Below, piece by piece: positions 1 to 5,047 of a stretch of 6,939 nt of DNA. The stretch is from Chloroflexota bacterium (GTDB lineage: Bacteria; Chloroflexota; Limnocylindria; QHBO01), in contig VBKA01000224.1 of NCBI GenBank assembly GCA_005879815.1, positions 1-6,939 of the forward strand. The letters are read 5' to 3'. How positions within the stretch are numbered: the first letter of the stretch is position 1; each line of letters starts with the position of its first letter. A program made the translations under genes and the position numbers. The notes beneath the pieces were generated by a model. The model worked only from the letters and a program-made list of their open reading frames with translations, had not been told where the DNA came from and searched no databases.

Positions 1-212
1 ACGACGTCCACCGAGTCGTCGGCCAGGAGCGCCTCGAGGGACGCGTAGGCGCGTGGCACACCCAGCGCCGCGGCACGCGCCTGGCCGCGTTCCGGCGTGC
101 TCCCGAGCACGCCGCGAACCTGGACGCCGATCCGGCGCAGCTGCTCGACGTGGACGGTGCCGATGAACCCGGTGCCGATCACCGCGGCGCCGATGCCCGA
201 GCCCTCGCTCAT
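1..212 (-). CDS. Gfo/Idh/MocA-type oxidoreductase, N-terminal part (cut by window edge)
   Basis: Translating the minus strand from the ATG at 212 gives an open frame of 70 codons running off the left edge. The start reads MSEGSGIGAAVIGTGFIG, a beta strand followed by a GxGxxG dinucleotide-binding loop (G13-T-G-F-I-G18), then a helix (TVHVEQLRRIG). Further on, ALGVPRAYASLEALLADDSVDVV matches the second Rossmann beta-alpha unit of Gfo/Idh/MocA enzymes, where the residues before the cut usually lead into the cofactor-contacting strand. These enzymes are cytosolic NAD(P)-dependent dehydrogenases, often acting on sugars or inositols. The substrate cannot be told from this part. A GGAG/GAG-rich Shine-Dalgarno sequence lies about 4 bases before the ATG, supporting this start. 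The gene is divergent from the PLP enzyme at 374. Family assignment is fairly sure; everything about specificity is unknown. Confidence 0.8.
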   Translation of the reverse strand, partial: MSEGSGIGAAVIGTGFIGTVHVEQLRRIGVQVRGVLGSTPERGQARAAALGVPRAYASLEALLADDSVDV

Positions 213-238
213 GCCCTCTCCGTGACGGCTGGTGCCGG

Positions 239-288
239 CGCTCACACCTCGATCCGGCGAGACAGTATAGATACGCCACGTGTGAGCG
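239..288. promoter_or_regulatory. 9-bp inverted repeat around a possible -10 box in a divergent intergenic region
   Basis: CGCTCACAC at 239-247 is the exact reverse complement of GTGTGAGCG at 280-288. The arms are separated by 32 bp, about 41 bp arm to arm, or close to four helical turns. Between them the minus strand reads TATACT (269 to 264), a good -10 box for the oxidoreductase gene, though no convincing -35 lies at normal spacing. The arms resemble single half-sites of LacI-type operators (GTGAGCG), here facing away from each other. The repeat is seen directly; an operator role is inference. Confidence 0.4.
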
Positions 289-312
289 GCTCGGAGCAAT
301 CGTGAGACTGAC

Positions 313-362
313 ATGGCCGAAATCCCGGCCATCCTGGAGCTCAATCCCGCTAACCCAGCGGG
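313..362 (+). promoter_or_regulatory. Two tandem hairpins in the leader of the PLP-enzyme gene
   Basis: ATGGCCG at 313-319 pairs with CGGCCAT at 326-332 (7 bp, 6-base loop AAATCC). CCCGCT at 346-351 pairs with AGCGGG at 357-362 (6 bp, 5-base loop AACCC). The second stem ends two bases before the AAAGGA ribosome binding site at 365-370. The arrangement could influence translation or mRNA stability of the gene at 374. The loops do not match the ACGR loops of the mini-ykkC (guanidine-II) class, and no known riboswitch was recognised. Confidence 0.4.
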
Positions 363-373
363 TGAAAGGAACC

Positions 374-1390
374 ATGATGAGAACCGACAGAGGTTGGTCC
401 GGTCCGGATGAGGCGCTTGCCTCCCGCGTCGACATGACGTTGGGCCCTACCCCTCTCCATATGCTCCCGCGTTTCAGCCGGGAGGTTGGCGTTGAGGTCT
501 GGGCCAAACGCGACGACATCGGCTCGGTTGGCCTCCTCGGCAACAAGGTTCGCAAGCTCGAGTTCTTGGTCGCAGACGCGCAGCGGGTCGGCGCGAATGT
601 GCTTGTAACGGTGGGCGCAGTTCAATCCAACCACGCGCGGACCACCGCCTGCGCTGCGGCGATGCTTGGCCTGCGTTGTGTCCTGATCCTGGGTGGGGCG
701 GAGTCCGGGACCCCGTCGGGTAACTATCTGTTGGATCGGCTTTTCGGTGCGGAGGTTGAATTAGTTGCGGGTGCCGGATGGGATGAGCTGGAGCCAATGC
801 TTGCCAAGAAATGCCGCGACCTTGAAGAAGAGGGTCAGCTCCCATACCTCATCCCCGCCGGCGGTTCGACACCGGTTGGCGCACTTGGGTTAGCGCGTGG
901 CTACCTGGAGCTCGCCGAGCAATGCGCTGCAGCCGACCTGAGCCCCGATCTCATCGTGCACGCGACATCGAGCGGAGGAACGCAGGCCGGGCTCGAGGTC
1001 GGGCGAGCGATCCTTGGCCGAGGCCCACGGATCCTGGGGGTGGCCGTGGCGAAGGCCGCAGGGGTGCTTGAGGTCGAGGTTGCCGAGATCGCTACGCATG
1101 CCGGGCGGCTGGCCGGGATGGATCGAACGTGGCGACAGGACGAGGTGGCAATCGATCATTCCCAGCGCGGCCATGCATATGGAGCCTCCACGGCAGCGAG
1201 TCAGGAAGCGATCCGTTTGCTGGCACACACAGAAGGAATTCTGACCGACCCTGTGTACTCCGGGAAGGCGCTCGCTGGACTGATCGACCTGGCCCGCCAG
1301 GACCGCCTGCGTGGTCCGGTCGTCTTTTGGCACACCGGAGGCACGCCAGCCCTCTTCGATTCAAACCTCGGACCGCCCCTGATCGAGTGA
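374..1390 (+). CDS. PLP-dependent D-cysteine desulfhydrase-type enzyme (ACC deaminase family)
   Basis: A fold-type II PLP enzyme of 338 aa, the usual family length (about 325-345). By homology it would degrade D-cysteine to pyruvate, H2S and ammonia in the cytosol. Numbered from the ATG at 374: Lys58 in GNKVRKLE is the expected PLP Schiff-base lysine, QSNHAR (84-89) is the cofactor/substrate loop, LIPAGGS and SSGGTQAG follow as glycine-rich phosphate-binding segments, and the C-terminus has DPVYSGKA (292-299) and FWHTGG (318-323). Two positions separate ACC deaminase from D-cysteine desulfhydrase: Glu after the Tyr of DPVY, and Leu in HLGG. Here they are Ser296 and Thr321, both the desulfhydrase type. 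The frame is open from a GTG at 302, which has a GGAG five bases upstream, but those 24 residues do not look like the family and would cover a hairpin leader. ATG 374 or 377 follows AAAGGA. It stands alone, convergent with the TetR gene. Confidence 0.88.
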   Translation: MMRTDRGWSGPDEALASRVDMTLGPTPLHMLPRFSREVGVEVWAKRDDIGSVGLLGNKVRKLEFLVADAQRVGANVLVTVGAVQSNHARTTACAAAMLGLRCVLILGGAESGTPSGNYLLDRLFGAEVELVAGAGWDELEPMLAKKCRDLEEEGQLPYLIPAGGSTPVGALGLARGYLELAEQCAAADLSPDLIVHATSSGGTQAGLEVGRAILGRGPRILGVAVAKAAGVLEVEVAEIATHAGRLAGMDRTWRQDEVAIDHSQRGHAYGASTAASQEAIRLLAHTEGILTDPVYSGKALAGLIDLARQDRLRGPVVFWHTGGTPALFDSNLGPPLIE

Positions 1391-1397
1391 CGGTCCG

Positions 1398-1417
1398 CGC
1401 CCCTCGAAGGAGGGGCG
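1398..1417. terminator. Hairpin between convergent genes, probable bidirectional terminator
   Basis: CGCCCCTC (1398-1405) pairs perfectly with GAGGGGCG (1410-1417) across a GAAG tetraloop. It starts 8 bp after the stop of the PLP-enzyme gene and ends 3 bp before the stop of the convergent TetR gene, so it can serve both. No T-tract follows on either strand, so it may be a non-canonical terminator or an mRNA 3'-end stabiliser. Confidence 0.6.
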
Positions 1418-1419
1418 AG

Positions 1420-2088
1420 TCAGCGCTCAGGATTGATTACCAAACCGTCCAGCAGGATGTCGCTGAGCATCCTGGCGTACCCCCTTGGATCGGCCGCGAA
1501 TGTGTCGCCGAGCAACGAGACGAAGGGCACCTCGGCACTGACCGAGGTCATCGCAACGACCGCGAAGACCATCACGTCGATCGGGATCGGTGGCACCCGA
1601 CCTTCCTCGACCAGCCTCTGCACGAGTGGGGCGACGGCCTCGCGGACCGGCACCAGGTAGCGCTCGAACACATATTCGAGCCGCCCACCGCCTCGCATCG
1701 ACTCGTACTGCAGGATCCGCCGGACATCCGGATCCGCAACGTTCGCCTGGTGGAATGCGTGAACGAGGTTGCGCAACCGAGCCAGATCGTCCCCTTGCTC
1801 GGCGCCCAAGGCAGCGCGCAGCCGTGCGACCCGGCCGGTCAGCGACCGATCGACCACCGCGCGCCAGAACCGTTCCTTCGAGCCATAGCGGTCATTGATG
1901 AAGTTGTGGCTGACGCTGAGCCGTCGGGCGAGCTCGCGGACTGACGCTCCGTCGTAGCCGAGCTCGGCGAAGGCAGCTAGTCCACGCGCCAGGATCTCCT
2001 CTTCAGCGGGAACGTCGGTGGGCTGGGTCGGTCGGCCCACCCGGCGGGCGGGAGGCCTCGTCGCGGGTTCCCTGCTCGAACGAGTCAC
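1420..2088 (-). CDS. TetR/AcrR-family transcriptional regulator
   Basis: A 222-aa protein with an N-terminal TetR helix-turn-helix and a longer all-helical ligand-binding half. After a basic, proline-rich tail of about 28 residues (with RRVGRP), EEEILARGLAAFAELGYDGA forms helix 1, ASVRELARRLSVS helix 2, and HNFINDRYGSKERFW (61-75) the recognition helix with the typical Y-x-S/K-E signature. The rest (about 80-222) has no recognisable ligand-specific motif, so the inducer is unknown. The start is GTG at 2088, with GGAG (2102 to 2099) ten bases upstream; the nearby ATG at 2095 is out of frame. It is divergent from the CrtC-like gene, and the shared gap holds two matching inverted repeats, so it most likely represses that operon and perhaps itself. 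Family is certain; target is inferred from position. Confidence 0.93.
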   Translation of the reverse strand: MTRSSREPATRPPARRVGRPTQPTDVPAEEEILARGLAAFAELGYDGASVRELARRLSVSHNFINDRYGSKERFWRAVVDRSLTGRVARLRAALGAEQGDDLARLRNLVHAFHQANVADPDVRRILQYESMRGGGRLEYVFERYLVPVREAVAPLVQRLVEEGRVPPIPIDVMVFAVVAMTSVSAEVPFVSLLGDTFAADPRGYARMLSDILLDGLVINPER

Positions 2089-2123
2089 GGTTCATCGGCT
2101 CCGATCTTCAAGACTGCGGCTGC

Positions 2124-2152
2124 TTGACACCCGTCAGATTAACGCATACGGT
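2124..2152 (+). promoter_or_regulatory. Sigma-70-type promoter of the CrtC-like operon
   Basis: A perfect -35 hexamer TTGACA lies at 2124-2129, followed after 17 bp by TACGGT at 2147-2152, which fits the TAnnnT minimum of a -10 box. Transcription would begin near 2158-2160. The first TGAC-N4-GTCA site (2125-2136) overlaps the -35 box, so binding there should block RNA polymerase. Confidence 0.65.
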
Positions 2153-2179
2153 ACCTCATGTCGAATCTGACACTCGTCA
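2125..2179. promoter_or_regulatory. Twin inverted-repeat operator, probably for the divergent TetR protein
   Basis: TGACACCCGTCA (2125-2136) and TGACACTCGTCA (2168-2179) are both TGAC-N4-GTCA palindromes, differ at one base and lie 43 bp apart, about four helical turns. The flanking bases mirror each other: TTGAC/GTCAG in the first and CTGAC/GTCAA in the second. One site covers the -35 box and the other sits just after the expected start of transcription and before the ribosome binding site. This layout is typical of repression by a TetR dimer at each site. The binding protein is inferred from adjacency. Confidence 0.6.
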
Positions 2180-2193
2180 AGTTAGGAGCGTAC

Positions 2194-3267
2194 GTGGCCA
2201 CAACCGCCGCACCACATCGAGCCGCCGGACCAACCGCAACCGCCGAGCCGATGGCCGTGACCGCGAGCTCGGACGCCGACTACCAACGTCTCGGTCTGGC
2301 CCGACGAGATATCAAGGCATGGGAGGACGGCGCGCGGACCGACGACCGTCCGGGCACCTACGAGTGGTGGTACTTCGATGCCCATCTGGATGACGGCGCC
2401 AAGCTCGTCGTCGTCTTCGATGACAAAGATCTGGCCACGCCGCAGAAGCCGCTCGATCCGACCATTCTGTTGAACCTCGACCTGCCCGACGGCCGCAGCT
2501 TCGAGAAGGTCGTCAAGTTCGACCCCGCCTCATGGAGCAGCGCCAGGGATCATGCCGACGTCCGCATCGGCGACAACCGCTTCAGCGGCGACCTGTCCAC
2601 ATACCGCATCACCGCCACGCTCGACGAGATCGCGGTCGATGTCACCCTCGAAGGCGAGGTCCCGCCCTGGCGCCCCGAGACCGGCTTCATGCTGTTCGGC
2701 GCGGACCGCACGCGCGAGTTCGCCTGGCTCCCGTCCGTCCCGAAGGGCAAGGTGACTGCGCGGTACAGCATCGGAGGCGAGCGGCACGAGTCCGCCGGCA
2801 TCGGCTACCACGACCACAACTGGGGCAACGTCGGGCTGATGGAGGTCATCCACGACTGGTATTGGGCGCGTGGTCAGGCAGGGCCGTACTCGGTGATCGC
2901 CTCCTACATCACCGCCCACGAGAAGTACGACTTCGCCGCCATTCCGATCTTCATGCTCGCGCGGGATGGCGTGCTCATCGGCGACGATCCGTCGCAACTG
3001 ACCAACGTCACCCGCTACAGCTACGGCACCGGTGAAGATCGGTACGTGGTGACCTTCACCCGGCACCGTGACCTGACGCGCAACCGGATGGTCGAGCGCC
3101 TGCGTGGCATCAAGCGAGCCGCCGCTCAGCTCGTCCGCTTCGACGGCGCCTACCTGCGCTTCTCCGGCGAGATCCGCGTCGCGCACTACCGGGGCGGCGA
3201 GATCGTCGACCAGCACGCCGCCGAGGACGCGATCTGGGAGCTGATGTACTTCGGCCACGCCCGATGA
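2194..3267 (+). CDS. CrtC/AttH-like (carotenoid 1,2-hydratase/hydroxyneurosporene synthase family) lipocalin-fold protein
   Basis: A 357-aa protein with the features of the CrtC/AttH lipocalin-like family, whose best-known member hydrates the end double bond of acyclic carotenoids. Numbered from GTG 2194, GTYEWWYFDAHLDDG (about 54-68) is the hallmark first strand, WRPETGFMLFG is in the middle, and GIGYHDHNWG (202-211) is the second hallmark, likely lining the ligand pocket. The C-terminal half (RYVVTFTRHRD, YLRFSGEIRVAHY) looks like the second beta-barrel domain. There is no clear signal peptide. The frame is also open from ATG 2158, but that codon sits at the predicted transcription start, while GTG 2194 follows AGGAG (2184-2188) by five bases, so GTG is chosen. 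No carotenoid genes are nearby, so true carotenoid hydration is doubtful and another isoprenoid or lipid is as likely. It probably heads an operon with the broken reductase gene 79 bp downstream. Confidence 0.75.
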   Translation: MATTAAPHRAAGPTATAEPMAVTASSDADYQRLGLARRDIKAWEDGARTDDRPGTYEWWYFDAHLDDGAKLVVVFDDKDLATPQKPLDPTILLNLDLPDGRSFEKVVKFDPASWSSARDHADVRIGDNRFSGDLSTYRITATLDEIAVDVTLEGEVPPWRPETGFMLFGADRTREFAWLPSVPKGKVTARYSIGGERHESAGIGYHDHNWGNVGLMEVIHDWYWARGQAGPYSVIASYITAHEKYDFAAIPIFMLARDGVLIGDDPSQLTNVTRYSYGTGEDRYVVTFTRHRDLTRNRMVERLRGIKRAAAQLVRFDGAYLRFSGEIRVAHYRGGEIVDQHAAEDAIWELMYFGHAR

Positions 3268-3346
3268 AGGCATTGCTGCGGCCCGCTCGCACGAAACAAC
3301 CGACGCCGACGGACTGCACCACGTCCGGCATCGAGAGGAGACGAAG

Positions 3347-4098
3347 ATGAACATTCTCCTGCTGGGAGCATCCGGCAAGACGGGCCGCCAGGTCCTCGAT
3401 CAAGCGCTAGCGGCCGGCAATAACGTGACCGCCTTTGTACGCGACCCGAAGAAGCTCGATCGCGATGACGTAGCGGTCGCCATTGGCGATGCGCGCAATG
3501 TCGACGACCTACGCAAGGCGCTCCGCGGCCAGGACGCCGTGATCAGCACCCTCGGCACCGGCCTCAACGCCAGCGAGAAGCTGATCGAAGGCTCGACAGA
3601 GGCGCTGCTCGATGCAATGCACAGCACAGGTGTCAAGCGGCTCGTGATGCTATCGACCTTCGCCGCGAGCCCGACCTACAAAGCCACGGGCATCATGAAG
3701 CTGGCCAACATCGCGATGAAGGGCATCGTCACCGACAAGGCGGCCGGCGAGATGCTCCTGAAGGGCTCCGACGTCGACTGGACGATCGTCTACGCCAGCC
3801 GCCTCACCGATGGCCCCGCTCGAGCGGGTATCGGACGGTGGACGGAAGCCTGACCAAGGTCGGCACGATCAGCCGCGCGGATCTTGCCGACGCTCTCCTC
3901 TCGACGCTCTCCGATGAGACCTCCCTACGGCAGGGTCGGGTCGTGACGTCCCGCTGGGGTGCGCACATTGGGGACGAATGTGGTGCGAAGACACGAGTCC
4001 GCCCTAGACGACAACGCCCCTGGCCATGGGCTCAGCCCGAGGTTTGCGCGACGGCGGGACCTTGCCCATACGCCAGGCCTAACGGATGTGCAGGTTGA
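3347..4098 (+). pseudogene. NAD(P)H-binding NmrA-like/atypical SDR protein, frameshifted near the C-terminus
   Basis: The intact part begins MNILLLGASGKTG, a Rossmann strand with the GxxGxxG motif (G7-A-S-G-K-T-G13), followed by VTAFVRDPKKL, DAVISTLG, VKRLVMLSTFAAS and DWTIVYASRLTDGPA, the standard order for small NAD(P)H-binding proteins of about 205-215 aa. In this frame the protein stops at 3853 after 168 residues with a nonsense tail. The missing end (VDGSLTKVGTISRADLADALL...RVVTS) continues in another frame from about 3829 to 3950. Adding one base between 3829 and 3830 restores GYRTVDGS and a total of about 202 residues to VTS. After that the frame runs on to 4098 without family-like sequence, so the native stop also seems lost. 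An AGGAG six bases before the ATG is excellent. The break could be genuine decay or a sequencing error. Confidence 0.8.
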
Positions 4099-4255
4099 CG
4101 CCCAGGAGGATGAGCGGCCACAACAGCACCGCGAGGATCGCGGACAGAATCGGCATCACCGCGGTGAGGTGCGCGAAGTACCCCTGACCTGACGCCACGA
4201 TCAGGCCAGCGACGATCCAAACCAGGCCAACGATCGACGAAAAGCCGGATCTCAT
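4079..4255 (-). CDS. Small membrane protein with two predicted transmembrane helices (58 aa)
   Basis: From the ATG at 4255 the protein starts MRSGFSSIVGLVWIVAGLIV, giving a first hydrophobic helix (about 7-24). A short loop with GQGYFAHLT follows, then a second helix, ILSAILAVLLWPLILLGVNL (about 36-55), and it ends HIR. The pattern of a short linker and a LWPL-LLGVNLH ending recurs in small hypothetical membrane proteins of high-GC bacteria; no function is known to me. The frame is open five codons further up from a TTG, but GGGAG lies about five bases before the ATG, so the ATG is preferred. Its 3' end overlaps, tail to tail, the read-through end of the frameshifted reductase, which suggests that tail is not real coding sequence. 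Small size limits certainty, but both helices and the ribosome binding site argue for a real gene. Confidence 0.65.
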   Translation of the reverse strand: MRSGFSSIVGLVWIVAGLIVASGQGYFAHLTAVMPILSAILAVLLWPLILLGVNLHIR

Positions 4256-4360
4256 GCCTACTCCCTGCAACTGCGACTCGAATCGTCACCGGTTCACCCT
4301 CGCAATCTGGGTGCCGACGGGCATGTTGGTGGTCATTCATTCCATTGAGACGGGGCGAGG

Positions 4361-4374
4361 GGGTCGGGCGACCC
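4361..4374. repeat. Short GC-rich inverted repeat upstream of the secreted-protein gene
   Basis: GGGTCG (4361-4366) and CGACCC (4369-4374) are perfect inverted arms separated by GG. They lie in the 243-bp gap between the small membrane protein gene and the secreted-protein gene. With a 2-base gap this would act as a DNA palindrome, possibly a protein site, rather than a stable hairpin. No other gene was found in this gap. Confidence 0.3.
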
Positions 4375-4448
4375 GTAGTGATCGCCCACTCCTGCTGGCC
4401 GCAACGTTCAGGGAAGGAACGAGCTCCGTGGCTGTAACCGGGGTCGTA

Positions 4449-4473
4449 GGAACGGTTGACCGCCCGAGCGTCC
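4449..4473 (+). promoter_or_regulatory. Possible ECF-sigma-type promoter for the small secreted protein
   Basis: GGAAC at 4449-4453 and CGTCC at 4469-4473 are separated by 15 bp, resembling the GGAAC/CGTC elements of many ECF sigma factors. Transcription would start near 4480, just upstream of the GGAGG at 4484-4488. The motifs are short and could occur by chance in GC-rich DNA. No convincing sigma-70 promoter was seen in their place. Confidence 0.3.
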
Positions 4474-4498
4474 AACCATCTTTGGAGGAACGGGCTCG

Positions 4499-4780
4499 AT
4501 GAACTCCCGATTACGACCTCTCCTGTTCGCCGTATGCCTGGCCATGGGCATGCTGATCGGCATGGCCGGCGCGGCTGTGGCCGGCAACCCGAGTGGCACC
4601 GGCCAGCCGAACGCTTCTTGCGAAGATTCGAGGCTGCAGCCAAACGGGTTCAGTAGCGGCGGCTTCGGGAATGCCGACCTGCACTACGCTGGCAATGGCG
4701 CTCCCTCGCTGAACGCCAACAGCGGCAAGGCTGTATCGCAGTACGACGTGGCCTGCTACCAAGTCTCGCTGCACCACTGA
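4499..4780 (+). CDS. Small secreted protein with signal peptide and two cysteines (93 aa)
   Basis: Residues 1-28 form a clear Sec signal peptide: basic start (MNSRLR), hydrophobic core (PLLFAVCLAMGMLIGMAG) and AAVA before a likely cut at A28/G29. The mature part of about 65 residues is rich in Gly, Asn and Ser (GNPSGTGQPNASCEDS, FSSGGFGNADLHYAG) and ends VSQYDVACYQVSLHH. It has two cysteines, near each end, which could form one disulfide outside the cell. The GGF-N-A-x-x-x-YAG and SQYDVACYQVS segments look like conserved motifs of small exported proteins seen in high-GC bacteria, but this is from memory and no function is assigned. GGAGG at 4484-4488 lies ten bases before the ATG. It is monocistronic, with a hairpin right after the stop. 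Confidence 0.75.
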   Translation: MNSRLRPLLFAVCLAMGMLIGMAGAAVAGNPSGTGQPNASCEDSRLQPNGFSSGGFGNADLHYAGNGAPSLNANSGKAVSQYDVACYQVSLHH

Positions 4781-4789
4781 CCCATCCTG

Positions 4790-4813
4790 AGGGTGTCAAG
4801 CAGCCGACACCCT
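4790..4813 (+). terminator. Hairpin terminator candidate after the secreted-protein gene
   Basis: AGGGTGTC (4790-4797) pairs perfectly with GACACCCT (4806-4813) across an 8-base loop. It begins 9 bp after the stop codon of the secreted protein. There is no run of T after the stem, so the efficiency of termination is uncertain. Confidence 0.6.
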
Positions 4814-4876
4814 GACGGTAACTTTGCCGGTACCCTCCCTCCACGCCGGACCCCCGCGTAGGCGACACAGACACGT

Positions 4877-4902
4877 CGCCGGGCAGCCGCGGGGCTCCGG
4901 CG
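4877..4902. other. Strong GC-rich stem-loop in the gene-free stretch
   Basis: CGCCGG (4877-4882) pairs with CCGGCG (4897-4902), and after a two-base bulge (GC) AGCC (4885-4888) pairs with GGCT (4893-4896) around a GCGG tetraloop, ten base pairs in all. It lies in the 470-bp interval 4781-5250 that has no recognisable gene. Other small elements there are the odd palindrome GTCCACGGTGGAC (4976-4988) and GCCAA/TTGGC (5100-5114). It could be a terminator, part of an RNA, or simply a by-product of high GC. Confidence 0.4.
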
Positions 4903-5011
4903 TACCTTTAGTGCTGCCCGAAGATGCCGACGAGGCTGGCCGGACTCCGCGCCATGCGATTCGCAGTGGGAGCCGGTCCACGGTGGACAGCTCAGCGATG
5001 AGGCGGAGAGA

Positions 5012-5047
5012 CTGGAAGACTGCCGCTCTACCAGCTGATACTCCCGC
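5012..5047 (-). pseudogene. tRNA-Gly(UCC)-like 5' half, apparent tRNA remnant
   Basis: Read on the minus strand from 5047, the sequence starts GCGGGAGTA, like the acceptor strand and T8-A9 of a tRNA-Gly. It continues TCAGCTGGTAGAGC, the very conserved D-arm sequence, and then GGCAGT CTTCCAG, a 5' anticodon stem and a 7-base loop with UCC in the anticodon position. Two bases expected in the D stem (GC before TC) are missing. After the loop the sequence no longer pairs (TCTCT where ACTGC would be needed), and no T arm or 3' acceptor strand is present. It is therefore not a working tRNA. It could be the scar of an integration or recombination event within a tRNA gene, or chance similarity. Confidence 0.45.

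Noticed and set aside
313..362. Guanidine-II (mini-ykkC) riboswitch
   Set aside because: Two tandem hairpins suggested it, but the loops AAATCC and AACCC lack the ACGR loop sequence that defines the class.
302..373. GTG 302 as the start of the PLP enzyme
   Set aside because: It has a GGAG at fair spacing, but the added 24 residues do not resemble the family N-terminus and would cover two hairpins; ATG 374/377 with AAAGGA is preferred, though not proven.
1129..1944. Long plus-strand open frame (271 aa) over the end of the PLP gene and the TetR gene
   Set aside because: It is antisense to a clear TetR protein, crosses the hairpin between the convergent genes and reads as Arg/Pro/His-rich noise without any family motif.
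2530..3378. Minus-strand open frame of 282 aa
   Set aside because: Antisense shadow of the CrtC-like gene, with low-complexity valine/alanine/aspartate-rich sequence and no motif.
3838..4098. Separate small gene of 86 aa from GTG 3838
   Set aside because: Its first 38 residues are the missing C-terminus of the upstream NmrA-like reductase and the rest is noise, so it is the out-of-frame remainder of that gene and not an independent one.
4456..4484. Sigma-70 promoter with TTGACC before the secreted-protein gene
   Set aside because: No acceptable -10 hexamer is found at 16-18 bp spacing.
4032..4643. Minus-strand open frame of 203 aa
   Set aside because: It overlaps the better-supported small membrane protein and secreted protein genes, and its sequence is Arg/Pro-rich without recognisable domains.
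4976..5047. Complete tRNA gene on the minus strand
   Set aside because: Only the 5' half is tRNA-like; the 3' anticodon stem, T arm and acceptor strand are absent.
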